Below are positions 10,551-19,328 of a stretch of DNA of 64,000 bases, piece by piece. Positions within the stretch are counted from its first letter, which is position 1, and every line of letters starts with the position of its first letter. The translations under genes were made by a program, and so were the position numbers. The notes beneath the pieces are model-generated. The model was not told the DNA's origin, did not search any database, and saw only the letters and a list, made by a program, of their open reading frames with translations. The stretch is from contig CADWAF010002770.1 in NCBI GenBank assembly GCA_902984215.1, positions 62,001 to 126,000 of the forward strand. Reading direction: 5' to 3'. This DNA is from Willaertia magna. Its lineage: Eukaryota; Heterolobosea; Eutetramitea; Acrasida; Naegleriidae.

Positions 10551-10853
10551 TTTTTTATTTGTTGTTTTTAATGAATTTCATTAAGCTCTGAAAAAGAAAT
10601 TTAATCGGAAACAGCTTGCGCTGTTTTGTAAAGAATTAAACAAGCCTTTTGTTACAAAAAACCAAATTTTGCCCAAAGACAACTCTGCCTCTCTGTTTCT
10701 AACATTTTGGATTTTCTGATACTTTGTTGTGTGTAGTAAATTATTCAAAGAACACTTACTTTGTGTGGGTACAATAATTTACAAGCGTTCTACTACTAAT
10801 GAACTTTTTTAAAAAAATAGAAAGCATTCGGTAGGTAGGTTAGATCAGAACAG
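10551..10853. other. Shared divergent promoter region
   Basis: About 300 bp between the fructose-bisphosphatase start and the 135-residue gene. The DNA is mixed in composition (less A/T-rich than the 3' spacers). It contains no open frame or RNA I can recognise. Confidence 0.5.
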
Positions 10854-11261
10854 ATGAGCTTAGATAGAACAGCACTTGAGGAGGAAATTGATAATTTAGT
10901 TAAAACACAATTTGGACATGAAAATAGTGATGCTCCTTATACACCAACCTATACAAGTTTATGGAAGAAAATTGATAAAGATTTAATTAATAATTTTAGT
11001 TTTTCTGCATTGACAAATAAACTATCAGAGCATTTCAACATTTCTGTTCCAGCAAATGAATGGACAGAATGTTCTAATTCTGAAGGTAAAGATGTTAAAT
11101 CTATAAAAGAGATTGTAGAAAAGTATGGAGCTGGTCCTTTTAAAGCGTTTCACTATTATTACAGTATCAGAACATGGGGAGGAGGATACGATAGAGATAC
11201 TTTTGTATTCCTATTTGATGAATATATTGTTACTCTAGAGTATTATTGCGATAATGGTTAA
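10854..11261 (+). CDS. Hypothetical 135-residue protein
   Basis: Single exon with an ATG at 10854 in a non-A-rich context (CAGATGAGC). I do not recognise the family. The first 60 residues look helical and acidic. A C-terminal block is rich in aromatics (FKAFHYYYSIRTWGGGYDRD and a Tyr-rich strand at the end), suggesting a small globular cytosolic domain. There is no signal peptide or membrane segment. It lies 72 bp upstream of the F-box gene on the same strand; a shared role is possible but unproven. The codon pattern fits its neighbours, so the gene is likely real. Confidence 0.6.
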   Translation: MSLDRTALEEEIDNLVKTQFGHENSDAPYTPTYTSLWKKIDKDLINNFSFSALTNKLSEHFNISVPANEWTECSNSEGKDVKSIKEIVEKYGAGPFKAFHYYYSIRTWGGGYDRDTFVFLFDEYIVTLEYYCDNG

Positions 11262-11333
11262 CTACAGCACAGTATTGCATTGTAAAATATGTTAAAAAAA
11301 TAAAGAGATCAATTATTTATTAAAAAAAAAAAT

Positions 11334-12374
11334 ATGAAGGATAATACATTGACTTCTCTACCAGATGAGATATTTTCAATAATTTGTTTATATTTAGATG
11401 ATAAAGACTTTTTAACTTTTCAAAAAGTATCAAAATCAATTTCCGAATCTATTGACACTTTTGGTTTTCTTTTTTTGAAAGAAAGATTATTAAATAAATT
11501 TAAATATTGGAAGAATCACTTGGCTTTAATAAATAAAAATAATAATTCTACATTTTCATTACAAAAAATGTTACAAAATGAAGAAACAGTGAGACAATTA
11601 TATAAATCTTCACATTCAAAATATTTAATTGTTGGTAAAGATGGTAGACAATGGATGACTGCTATTCAAACACATTGTAAAGAATTAGGTTTACAAAATG
11701 TTGATATTTTTGATACTGAGAAAAAAGGAGAAGTACCTACATTAGAATTTTTAAAAGATTATAGTTCAGTTGTACTTGTTGGTGATAATTGCACATTTAT
11801 AGATAAAGATCATGCCTCTCAATTATCTGAATCACTTTGTAAATATTTATTAAATGGATATGGTGGTGTTGTTGTAAACGTATTTGCGAATTGTTCAAAT
11901 GTGACAAGTGGTTATTTACAACATTCTTTTGAGAATTTTCATCCAATCACCCCTACAACACAAAGAAGTGGGTTTTCAGGAATTAAGATGACACCAGACA
12001 ATACCAACTACGAAGATCATTTCTTATTAATTGGTTATCAAGATTTTGTAATGGAAGCTGGAGACCATTCTCATGGACAATTATTTAGTAAAACTAAAGA
12101 ATTTGATGAAAAGACAATTGGATGCATTGCTAGATTTACAGACACTGAAAAAATTCCTGCAATAGCAACCAGAAAATTACCATTAGATTTAATTGAAAAG
12201 CATTTCCCTGATCATTTAAAATATATTAGTGACCAATGTAAGGGAGTAGTAGGTACTGGAAGAATATGTGAATTAAATTTCTTCCCAGTTGATGGTTGGT
12301 CTAAACTATCAGAAGGAAGTAAATTAATTGTCAATGCCTTACTTTATTGTACTTGTTTATTAAAAAATAAATAA
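11334..12374 (+). CDS. F-box protein with a ThuA/class I amidotransferase-like domain
   Basis: Single exon, 346 residues. Residues 7-50 (LTSLPDEIFSIICLYLDDKD, then a Val-Ser-Lys segment) are an F-box, the Skp1-binding adaptor of SCF ubiquitin ligases. From about residue 98 (YLIVGKDGRQW) the chain resembles a Rossmann-type GATase1/ThuA fold. It has a VVLVGDN strand, a YGGVVVNVFANC turn, and a late block GTGRICELNFFPVDGWSKL followed by a LIVNALLYC helix, as in ThuA-like proteins. I do not see a Cys-His-Glu triad, so this part may bind a small molecule or partner rather than catalyse. An SCF substrate receptor is likely; the substrate is unknown. It converges with IBA57, with one base between the stops. 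Confidence 0.65.
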   Translation: MKDNTLTSLPDEIFSIICLYLDDKDFLTFQKVSKSISESIDTFGFLFLKERLLNKFKYWKNHLALINKNNNSTFSLQKMLQNEETVRQLYKSSHSKYLIVGKDGRQWMTAIQTHCKELGLQNVDIFDTEKKGEVPTLEFLKDYSSVVLVGDNCTFIDKDHASQLSESLCKYLLNGYGGVVVNVFANCSNVTSGYLQHSFENFHPITPTTQRSGFSGIKMTPDNTNYEDHFLLIGYQDFVMEAGDHSHGQLFSKTKEFDEKTIGCIARFTDTEKIPAIATRKLPLDLIEKHFPDHLKYISDQCKGVVGTGRICELNFFPVDGWSKLSEGSKLIVNALLYCTCLLKNK

Positions 12375-12375
12375 T

Positions 12376-13683
12376 TTAAATTACATAATATGGAAGAACC
12401 ACTTTTAATTTGTTTGAATTATCATCTTGTGGAACTAAAGCTAATTCTTCTTCATTAGGTGTATCTAATAATGGTTGATATTTAACTAAAGCTAATCCAA
12501 CAACAGAATCATTAGATGCCATCCTTCCTGCTCTATCCTTACCTAAAATAGATTCTGATTTAGGACCAATAAAAGATAAATCAGTTCCAGGATTAGGGAA
12601 TTTACCACTTGATGTACTTTTAACAATACAAATTCTTTTTCTTACTTCACCTGTGTGATATGTTCTTGTAGTCAACTCTTGACCAATATAACAACCTTTA
12701 TCATAATGAATAGCTTCCATATGACCAAAATTACATTCTAAAGGTAAAGAATGTTCTGGAGGTAGATCCATACTATTTTCAGGGATACCTAATAATATTC
12801 TACTTCTATTATAAATATTATTTTCTTTATCATCAAAAATAAATAATTTATTTTCTTGTAATTTTTGATAAAATTCTTTTAATTGTGATCGTTTTTCAAA
12901 AGAAAGATAAACTCTAAATCCTAATAAAGGATGTCTAGGATCTCTAATAATTAATTTAATATGTTTTAATAAATTTAAACTTAAATTATCTATAAATAAT
13001 TCATTTGATGATCCAAATACAGAAAATACTTTAACAATTGTATTCTTACCAAAATTATTTTCAAATGAATTTGAATAAGTTTCAGCCACAACCTTCTTCC
13101 TTAAAATGTGTGATTTTAAATGATAAGCGAAATCTCCTGCCTTTGACTGTTCATGTTCTATAAATATCCCTTCTTCATTAAATTTATCAATATTACAACC
13201 AATAATTGTGTCAAATAAAATTCTACCTTTAGCATTAAGAAATAAACTAGTTTGTGAATTAGTTACACCTAACTCTGAACCTAAAGGTAATTGATTATTT
13301 ATTGGAATATTTCTATCTAATAATCTTTTAATATCACTAGTTACCATTCCTTGAAGAAAAGTAACTGCTTGATTACCTGTGAGATTTGTGTAGGTTCTAT
13401 CGGAAAGTTCACTTACACAAAGTTGATTTGCTTTTTGACTAAAAAATGTATCCATTATATTTATATTATTTACTTTAACTACTTTATCATAGACATCTAC
13501 AAATTTAGTTTTTAAAAATTGTTCAAATACTGCACCAGCTGTTATTTTAAATCTTTTTTGATTTATATTATTATTTATTATTATATTATTATTACTTTTC
13601 ATTAATACAGGAGTGAATAATCCTCTTCTTTTGAATGGATTAATATTGTTAAGATTAAAACTTGGTTTTCTTATGGATTTCAT
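12376..13683 (-). CDS. IBA57: IBA57-type mitochondrial Fe-S cluster assembly factor
   Basis: Single exon, 435 residues. The N-terminal ~50 residues are rich in Lys, Arg and Asn and lack acidic residues, as in a mitochondrial targeting peptide. The body is a GcvT/YgfZ-like folate-binding fold. The early block reads LTGNQAVTFLQGMVTSDI, and the signature KGCYIGQELTTRTYHTGEVR is at about residues 328-347. This Cys-containing signature defines the YgfZ/IBA57 family, which works with ISCA proteins to mature mitochondrial [4Fe-4S] enzymes such as aconitase and lipoate synthase. Length is slightly above the family average because of an Asn-rich N-terminus. The assignment is strong. Confidence 0.92.
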   Translation of the reverse strand: MKSIRKPSFNLNNINPFKRRGLFTPVLMKSNNNIIINNNINQKRFKITAGAVFEQFLKTKFVDVYDKVVKVNNINIMDTFFSQKANQLCVSELSDRTYTNLTGNQAVTFLQGMVTSDIKRLLDRNIPINNQLPLGSELGVTNSQTSLFLNAKGRILFDTIIGCNIDKFNEEGIFIEHEQSKAGDFAYHLKSHILRKKVVAETYSNSFENNFGKNTIVKVFSVFGSSNELFIDNLSLNLLKHIKLIIRDPRHPLLGFRVYLSFEKRSQLKEFYQKLQENKLFIFDDKENNIYNRSRILLGIPENSMDLPPEHSLPLECNFGHMEAIHYDKGCYIGQELTTRTYHTGEVRKRICIVKSTSSGKFPNPGTDLSFIGPKSESILGKDRAGRMASNDSVVGLALVKYQPLLDTPNEEELALVPQDDNSNKLKVVLPYYVI

Positions 13684-14084
13684 TTTTTTTTTAATTTTTT
13701 GTAAAATATAAAATTTTTAAAAATAAAAAATGAAAATAATTCTACTTTTATTAATATTAATTATTTTGAATGTCTATTTTGTTGATACAGAAAATATTTA
13801 TTGGAAAGAACCAGTGTCTGGATTTTGGCAAGATGCTAATAATTGGAAAGGAGGAAAGTTACCTTCATTTGTAGATAATGTTGTGATTGACAATATCGGG
13901 AATTTTACAATAACTATTGTTAAAGATGATCAATCAATTAATGTACATAGTCTTTATTTAAATTCAACTGGAGGATCTGTAGTTTTAGTTACCGAATTAC
14001 CTTTAATTGTTAAGGAAGAAGTAGTTATTGGAAGAAATTCAATTTTATTTGTTGGTGACAGTTTAATTGGAAATGATAACCAAT

Positions 14085-15105
14085 GTGGGATGTCCAGCAT
14101 TGTGATTGTAAAAAAATTTCAATAAAAAAAAAATTTTTTTTGTTTTACACAAGTTGGTTTACAATGGTTTCAAAATTACGAGATCAAGCGTTTATTGAAA
14201 AAGAAGTACATTGGGCTGTACCAGAATACGTAATTAAATTAATGATTAAATATTTAAAAACAGAATATCCTAATGACTATTACTATGGGTGTGATATCAT
14301 TAAAAATTTGACCTATATGTATCTCTATTATTTAACTAGAGGCATAGGTCAAAGAAAGTTAGAACAATTAGTAGGATTTCCCCATTCAAATATGAAACAA
14401 GTTTTCGGTTTGTTACGCTGTCGCTTACGAGAATGGGCTAAAACAATTGTTACCCCAGGTACTTACTTTGAACGCAAAAAAGCTGCAGAAAATAGAGAAC
14501 TTCATCATATCTTTAGAAATATCACACTCTTATGTGATTCTAAAGATTTTAAATTAGTGAAACGAGATAAGCTCGGAAAGCAGAGCAAATATTGGAGTTA
14601 CAAGGAAAATCACCAAGCAATGAGAGTGCAATTCTTTGTTTCCAAAGATTTGCAGATTAGACATATAGAGGGACCGTTTTATCCCAAAACTTATGATACT
14701 CATTGTATCTTAAGAGTTGAAAATCGACTCCGAAAGATTTTTTGTCATGATGATAAAATCATGGCCGACTTAGCCTACAGTACAGTTAATAAAGGATGGA
14801 CCAATAGAAGAAGAAGTCCTTTATTCTGTACTGGTTATAGAAAGCCTAAAAAGAAAAATCTTTCTGTTAATAAATTGTTGTACAATAGGATGTTGTCACA
14901 AGAAAGAGCTAGAGTTGAAACAGCTCTTTCTTTAATTCAGAATAGATTTGCATGGCTTCGCAAACCATGGTATTGTACTAGACATGGTTTGCTTGATATT
15001 GTATGGATTGCAGCCGCAATCCACAACTGTGTACAAAGAGGATCACATTAGTTGTAATCCTCTTTAATGCCAAACCTTAATAAAATGCCACGCTGGACAT
15101 CCCAC
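14085..15105 (+). mobile_element. 1021-bp DDE transposon (Harbinger/IS5-like) with perfect 14-bp ends
   Basis: The left end GTGGGATGTCCAGC (14085-14098) is an exact inverted match of the right end (15092-15105). Both ends are flanked by the 3-bp direct repeat AAT (14082-14084 and 15106-15108). The only gene inside is the transposase. PIF/Harbinger and IS5-type elements typically make 3-bp target duplications. Intact ends, an intact transposase and an undecayed target frame indicate a recent, possibly still polymorphic insertion. Confidence 0.93.
14164..15051 (+). CDS. DDE transposase (DDE_Tnp_4 / Harbinger-like)
   Basis: 295 residues from ATG 14164. An in-frame ATG at 14083 overlaps the terminal repeat and is less likely. 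The N-terminal third has a helix-turn-helix-like segment (TRGIGQRKLEQLVGFPHSN). The catalytic triad is visible: Asp125 in LCDSKDFKL, Asp202 in MADLAYS and Glu252 in RARVETALSLIQ, with the conserved RFAWL that follows in Harbinger/IS5 enzymes. A late AAAIHNC block matches the typical C-terminal A-x-x-L/I-HN motif. No separate Myb-like ORF, as found in classical Harbinger elements, is present. It ends in TAG whereas nearly all host genes here use TAA. The enzyme looks intact. Confidence 0.9.
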   Translation: MVSKLRDQAFIEKEVHWAVPEYVIKLMIKYLKTEYPNDYYYGCDIIKNLTYMYLYYLTRGIGQRKLEQLVGFPHSNMKQVFGLLRCRLREWAKTIVTPGTYFERKKAAENRELHHIFRNITLLCDSKDFKLVKRDKLGKQSKYWSYKENHQAMRVQFFVSKDLQIRHIEGPFYPKTYDTHCILRVENRLRKIFCHDDKIMADLAYSTVNKGWTNRRRSPLFCTGYRKPKKKNLSVNKLLYNRMLSQERARVETALSLIQNRFAWLRKPWYCTRHGLLDIVWIAAAIHNCVQRGSH

Positions 15106-15728
15106 AATCAGTTTGTAATATTGAAGGAGAGGTTTATATTTGTGCAGATTATTCATTGGAAAGATCAATTCAATTTAGTAATGTTGAGTTATTTGATTTT
15201 GGGAAATTACATATTATTTATAGACCACAAGATAAAATTATTACAAAATGGAATTCAAATTATTGTAAAATGTCAAGCTCACTAAAAGAAAAATACAATG
15301 TTGAATTCTATTTTAAAAGAAAAATATCAAAAAATAACGCTGACACAATCCTTAATAATGCAGATGAAATATTTGGAGAACCTTTTGCATTTCATGAAAT
15401 ATCAATTATCATTCCAAGTACAAAACATGTTGATGTATCTATTTCTAAAGAAGAACATATGAAATATGTTGAAATGGTTGCCTATAAACTGTCTCTAATA
15501 GCTGGTGGGGCAACTGTATTACCTGGCAATAATGGGTATTGGATTTCAGATGGTGGGAATTTAATTAAAGAAATAATAACTATTGTACAAGTAAATGTTA
15601 AGGAAATAACATTAGAAATTAAAAGAGAATTAAAACAAATAGCTCAATACATTGCAAAAGAACTTGATCAAGAAGCTGTTTTTGTGAAAATAAATAATAA
15701 AGCATATTTAGTAAGGGTATAATAATAA

Positions 15729-17114
15729 TTAAGGTTTTATTTTTGTTAAAAATTGGTCAACTAACTTTTTTGTTAAATTTATATAAAAATATGGATCATT
15801 AGGTTTATAATCTATATAACTAGATGCAAATGTATGAAACTCATTATTATCATTATCTTGACTCTTTTCAACTGGAATAGCTGGTTCAATTTGTGTTCCT
15901 TCATGCCATTCATTATAAGAAGTAATTGAAATAACAGGAGGTATAGGATTTAAATTAAATAAAGTTTCAAACATTCTTTCATAATATTTACCATTCTCTC
16001 TATCTCTTGTATTTTGTTTATTCCATGGTCTTACCTTCTCATCTATATAACCAGGTGCTAATGAAGGAATAAAAAGTAATTGATTTTGATTAGCCCAATC
16101 ATTCATCTCTTTCCAATTCTCTAAAGTACTTCCTTCTGTAAATCTAGTTGCTGCAAAATATGTGTAAAAACCATCAAATCCTGAATGTTTAATTTCATTT
16201 CTAGTCATTCTATTTAAATATAATCCAATAAAGATTGAATCATAATATTTCCCTCTAATTGAATTACTTCCTTTCTCTGTTAAAACTTGTTGCCATTCAT
16301 TAGATGAAATTAAATAAGAATCATAAACGTAAAATAATGGTTTCTCTTTTCCATTAATATTTAATTTATAAAAAGAAGAATACTTTCCATAAGTGTCAAC
16401 TAAATATTTAATATCTGTGTGAAATGAATTTGCTGATCTACCTTGATATGGTTCTAAATGTAAAACAATTTTTAATCCTAATTCTTCTGCAATCTCAAAG
16501 AACATTGGTGTATATTCTTCTGTTTTACTTTTTGAGTTTTCATCTTTATTATTAATACCCCACCAACTAAGTACAATTACATGGATATTAGATTTCTCTT
16601 TTAGTTCTTTAAAATGTTCAATAATTATTGTTTTGTCAATTGAAGAATAAGCTTTACGCATTGGATAAAAGTTTGTTGCTAATTCATTCTTTTCTGGGTT
16701 GTGATTCTTCCCAATATATTGTTGTAATCTATCATTTGTTTCTTTTGTCCAATGTGATAATACTTGATGATTCCAATGTTCATATCCTTCTTCTTTATTT
16801 CTATACCAAGCATAATAAAAGATATGAACATTTGGATGATAAGAAGGATTATTCTGTAATGATGTTTGTGTAAATATTACTTTAAGTGGTTCCTTCTTTT
16901 CAGTAACAACATTTTGATTATTATTATTAGCTTCCGATAGCTCTGTAGTACTACTCTTTTCTTGATTATTATTTACATTATTATTATCACTAACTTTAGA
17001 TTTAGAGATTAACATGGAATGTTGATAAAAAGTTAAAATTAAATATCCAAAAAAACAAAGAGCAAGAAAGAAAATAAATATTTTTTTCTTATAAAATTTT
17101 GTGTTAAATTGCAT
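15729..17114 (-). CDS. GH99 endo-alpha-1,2-mannosidase (MANEA-like)
   Basis: Single exon, 461 residues. It is a type II membrane protein with a short basic cytosolic tail, a transmembrane segment at about residues 10-29, then an Asn/Ser-rich stem. The catalytic domain starts at VHIFYYAWYRN. It includes VLSWWG, IVLHLEPYQGRS, FDGFYTYFAATRF and SLAPGYIDEKVRPWN. The signature SYNEWHEGTQIEPA at about residues 399-412 carries the two acidic residues that family GH99 uses. MANEA enzymes act in the Golgi, clipping glucosylated mannose from N-glycans that escaped ER glucosidases. All key motifs are intact, and the stem fits Golgi retention. It lies 127 bp downstream of the RCC1-repeat gene on the same strand. 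Confidence 0.93.
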   Translation of the reverse strand: MQFNTKFYKKKIFIFFLALCFFGYLILTFYQHSMLISKSKVSDNNNVNNNQEKSSTTELSEANNNNQNVVTEKKEPLKVIFTQTSLQNNPSYHPNVHIFYYAWYRNKEEGYEHWNHQVLSHWTKETNDRLQQYIGKNHNPEKNELATNFYPMRKAYSSIDKTIIIEHFKELKEKSNIHVIVLSWWGINNKDENSKSKTEEYTPMFFEIAEELGLKIVLHLEPYQGRSANSFHTDIKYLVDTYGKYSSFYKLNINGKEKPLFYVYDSYLISSNEWQQVLTEKGSNSIRGKYYDSIFIGLYLNRMTRNEIKHSGFDGFYTYFAATRFTEGSTLENWKEMNDWANQNQLLFIPSLAPGYIDEKVRPWNKQNTRDRENGKYYERMFETLFNLNPIPPVISITSYNEWHEGTQIEPAIPVEKSQDNDNNEFHTFASSYIDYKPNDPYFYINLTKKLVDQFLTKIKP

Positions 17115-17241
17115 TACAATTGTTTTTTCATTATTTTTTTTTGAGCTTTTTTTAAAAATTTACAATTATTATTTTGTTTATCCAAATAATGTTGGCATTT
17201 GATGCTGTGAGTTACAAGAGAAAAAACACGTGTTTATGAAA

Positions 17242-18846
17242 TTAATGAATTTCATTTGTAACAATTATAGTGGTATCACATAGTTGTGAATTTAAAATTG
17301 AATTGACAAGTGATTCTTCAAAATATTTCATATCTTTTGTTTGTAAAACTTGTGCAAATATAAATGTATGATAATCTCCTCCAATAATTTTAACATTATA
17401 ATTTATAAGTGAATAAGGTAATGTTAATTTAGTAAATTTAGTAATAGTATCACATGATTTAATTCCACATTCTCCATTAGCATTACTTCCACAACTCAAG
17501 ACTTTTAAATTAAGTATAAAAAAGTAAATAAAAACTTACTTTCTTTAGAACTTGAAACTAAAAAAGATCTTCTAAAAATAGGAAACATTTCAATTTGATC
17601 TAATGGTAAATCAGAAATACCATCAACCTTTACAATTCCATAAATATTATTTAATTTTGCACAACCTAATTGACCACTTTCATTCCATCCAGCTGCACCT
17701 ATTTGATTTATTGGAATTTCAGAAGTATTTAAATTTTCAGATCCACTAAATATAAAAGAATGATAACCATTATGTGCTGCAAAAACATTACATATTGATG
17801 GAAAGATATTTATCTTTTTAAAGATATCCTTTTCAACATCAGAAAATACTTTAATTTTTAATTAAATATTTGATTTTTAATAACTTACTTTGATTATTTT
17901 CACATGATCCAGTTGCCCAAGCTTCTTTATTTTCTATTTTTTTATTTAATAAATAAATTGATAATTATAACTTACTTGTTAATAAAAGAGTAAAATATCT
18001 TCCACATGAAATTTTATCAACCATTCCATGTTTACCATCAAATTTACATTTTATAAAATCTGTCACATCACTCTTCTGTCCAGTTCCCTATATTCCAATA
18101 ATAATTAAAATAATCATTAAATAAATTAAATAAATAAATTAAACATACTGTCTGTCCAAAACTAGCATATCCAAGTCCATAAACTTTTTTAGAATTTACA
18201 ACTAAACAAGAATGATACCTTCCACATGAGAAATGAGTAATTTCATCATTTGCATTCTTTAAAAATTTTGTTTCAACTTTTGCATACAAACTATTATTAT
18301 CCAAATGATATTTACCACGTTGATGGAAACAATCATCTCCTGTATTGTAAATTGTATTATCTTCTAAAATAAACCAACTTGTTGCTTCATTACAATCAAC
18401 AAATTTAATATTTTTATTTAAATCTCTAAAAAAGGTAATTGGATTTGATTTAATATTAACATTATTATTATTAATATTAGCATTATAACATTGAGATGTA
18501 CGGTTATCTCCCATAGCTTTTACAAAAATTGTAATAAAAAAAAATTATAAATTAACTTACCATAAACTAAATTATTTTTTGTAACTAAAATAGAATGATT
18601 TGAACCACAAGCAATAAATTTTAAATCTCTACAAAAAGGTTCATTTGAAAAATCAATAATATGATTTTCATTTGTTTGTTTTGAAGAGATTGGTAAATCA
18701 TTTAATTTTCCGAAACCTAATAGAATGGATGGTGATGAAGAAAATGAAGAATTATTATTATTATTGTTGTTGTTATTACTATTATTTAATGGTGATAATT
18801 TTTTATTTTCTTTAGAATGTTGTTGATGATCTATTGTGTTTCCCAT
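17242..18846 (-). CDS. RCC1-repeat protein ending in a truncated BTB domain
   Basis: Six exons: 18846-18561, 18516-18149, 18087-17976, 17933-17889, 17848-17540 and 17501-17242, giving 459 residues; all junctions are in phase. After an Asn/Ser-rich start come repeated RCC1 blade motifs: ACGSNHSILVT, SCGRYHSCLVV, SCGRYFTLLLT, AAGWNESGQLGC, GDYHTFIFA. RCC1 blades form a seven-bladed propeller. After the last blade the chain runs into ESLVNSILNSQLCDTTIIV, which looks like the linker and first strand of a BTB domain as in RCC1-BTB proteins, and then stops. Just past the stop, the same frame reads FHKHVF, a typical next BTB motif. The propeller is probably functional and the BTB lost. Confidence 0.8.
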
Positions 18847-19328
18847 TTTTTTATTTTTAATTATAAAAACTAAAGAAATGAAAGCCTTTTTGTAAAAAAT
18901 GAAAAGAAGATGATTTTGAACCCGATAATGTGGGCTGGGATTGGGGAAGTGTTTGAGAAGATTAGTAGTGGTGTTCTCATAATTTATTATTATGTAATAT
19001 TATAATAATTATAGTTGTAAATTTTGTTATTCATAGGAATTATAATAAAATACTTTCTTTTAATTTTTAAAATTTACATTTAAGAGGTGAAATGAACAAA
19101 ATTATATTTTTCAATTAAAATTAATAACTATTAAAAGAAAGTGTAAATATTTACTTTTAACTAACAAAATTACCTTTTAAGTCTTTCTACATTTCAATCC
19201 TTTTACCCATTTTTGTAATTTCTTGGCTTTGTCCAAAATCTAACCATGGCAGCTTACAACAATTTATAACATTTTGTTTATCAAGAAAAAAAAAATCCTA
19301 TCACTAATAACAAACAATAACATATATT
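18847..19328. other. Divergent promoter region between RCC1-like gene and trehalose synthase
   Basis: About 480 bp, A/T-rich with some GC-richer stretches near 18920-18960. No gene or RNA was recognised. A short T/A-rich inverted motif AAAAGAAAGTG / TACTTTCTTTTAA (19134-19143 and 19051-19062) is present, of unknown meaning. Confidence 0.5.

Larger units (their letters stand above)
13730..15722 (+). pseudogene. Secreted-protein gene interrupted by a DNA transposon
   Basis: The coding sequence starts at ATG 13730, is cut after base 14084 by the element at 14085-15105, and resumes at 15109 (after one copy of the AAT target duplication) in exact frame to the stop at 15720-15722. Without the insert the gene would encode about 322 residues. 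Residues 1-20 are a signal peptide. Next comes a Trp-rich beta-type domain (FWQDANNWKGGKLPS) like those in bacterial surface proteins. The C-terminal ~110 residues, with EISIIIPST, IAGGATVLPGNNGYW and KEIITIVQVNVKEI, resemble small bacterial/phage proteins of unknown function. In this allele translation would stop shortly inside the insert. Function unknown; the disruption itself is clear. Confidence 0.8.

Noticed and set aside
14083..14163. Longer transposase start at 14083
   Set aside because: The extra residues read through the terminal inverted repeat and are low-complexity Lys/Phe; ATG 14164 gives a normal transposase start.
15067..15285. Small open frame over the right end of the transposon
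   Set aside because: It is in a different frame from the host gene and crosses the element boundary; a chance frame.
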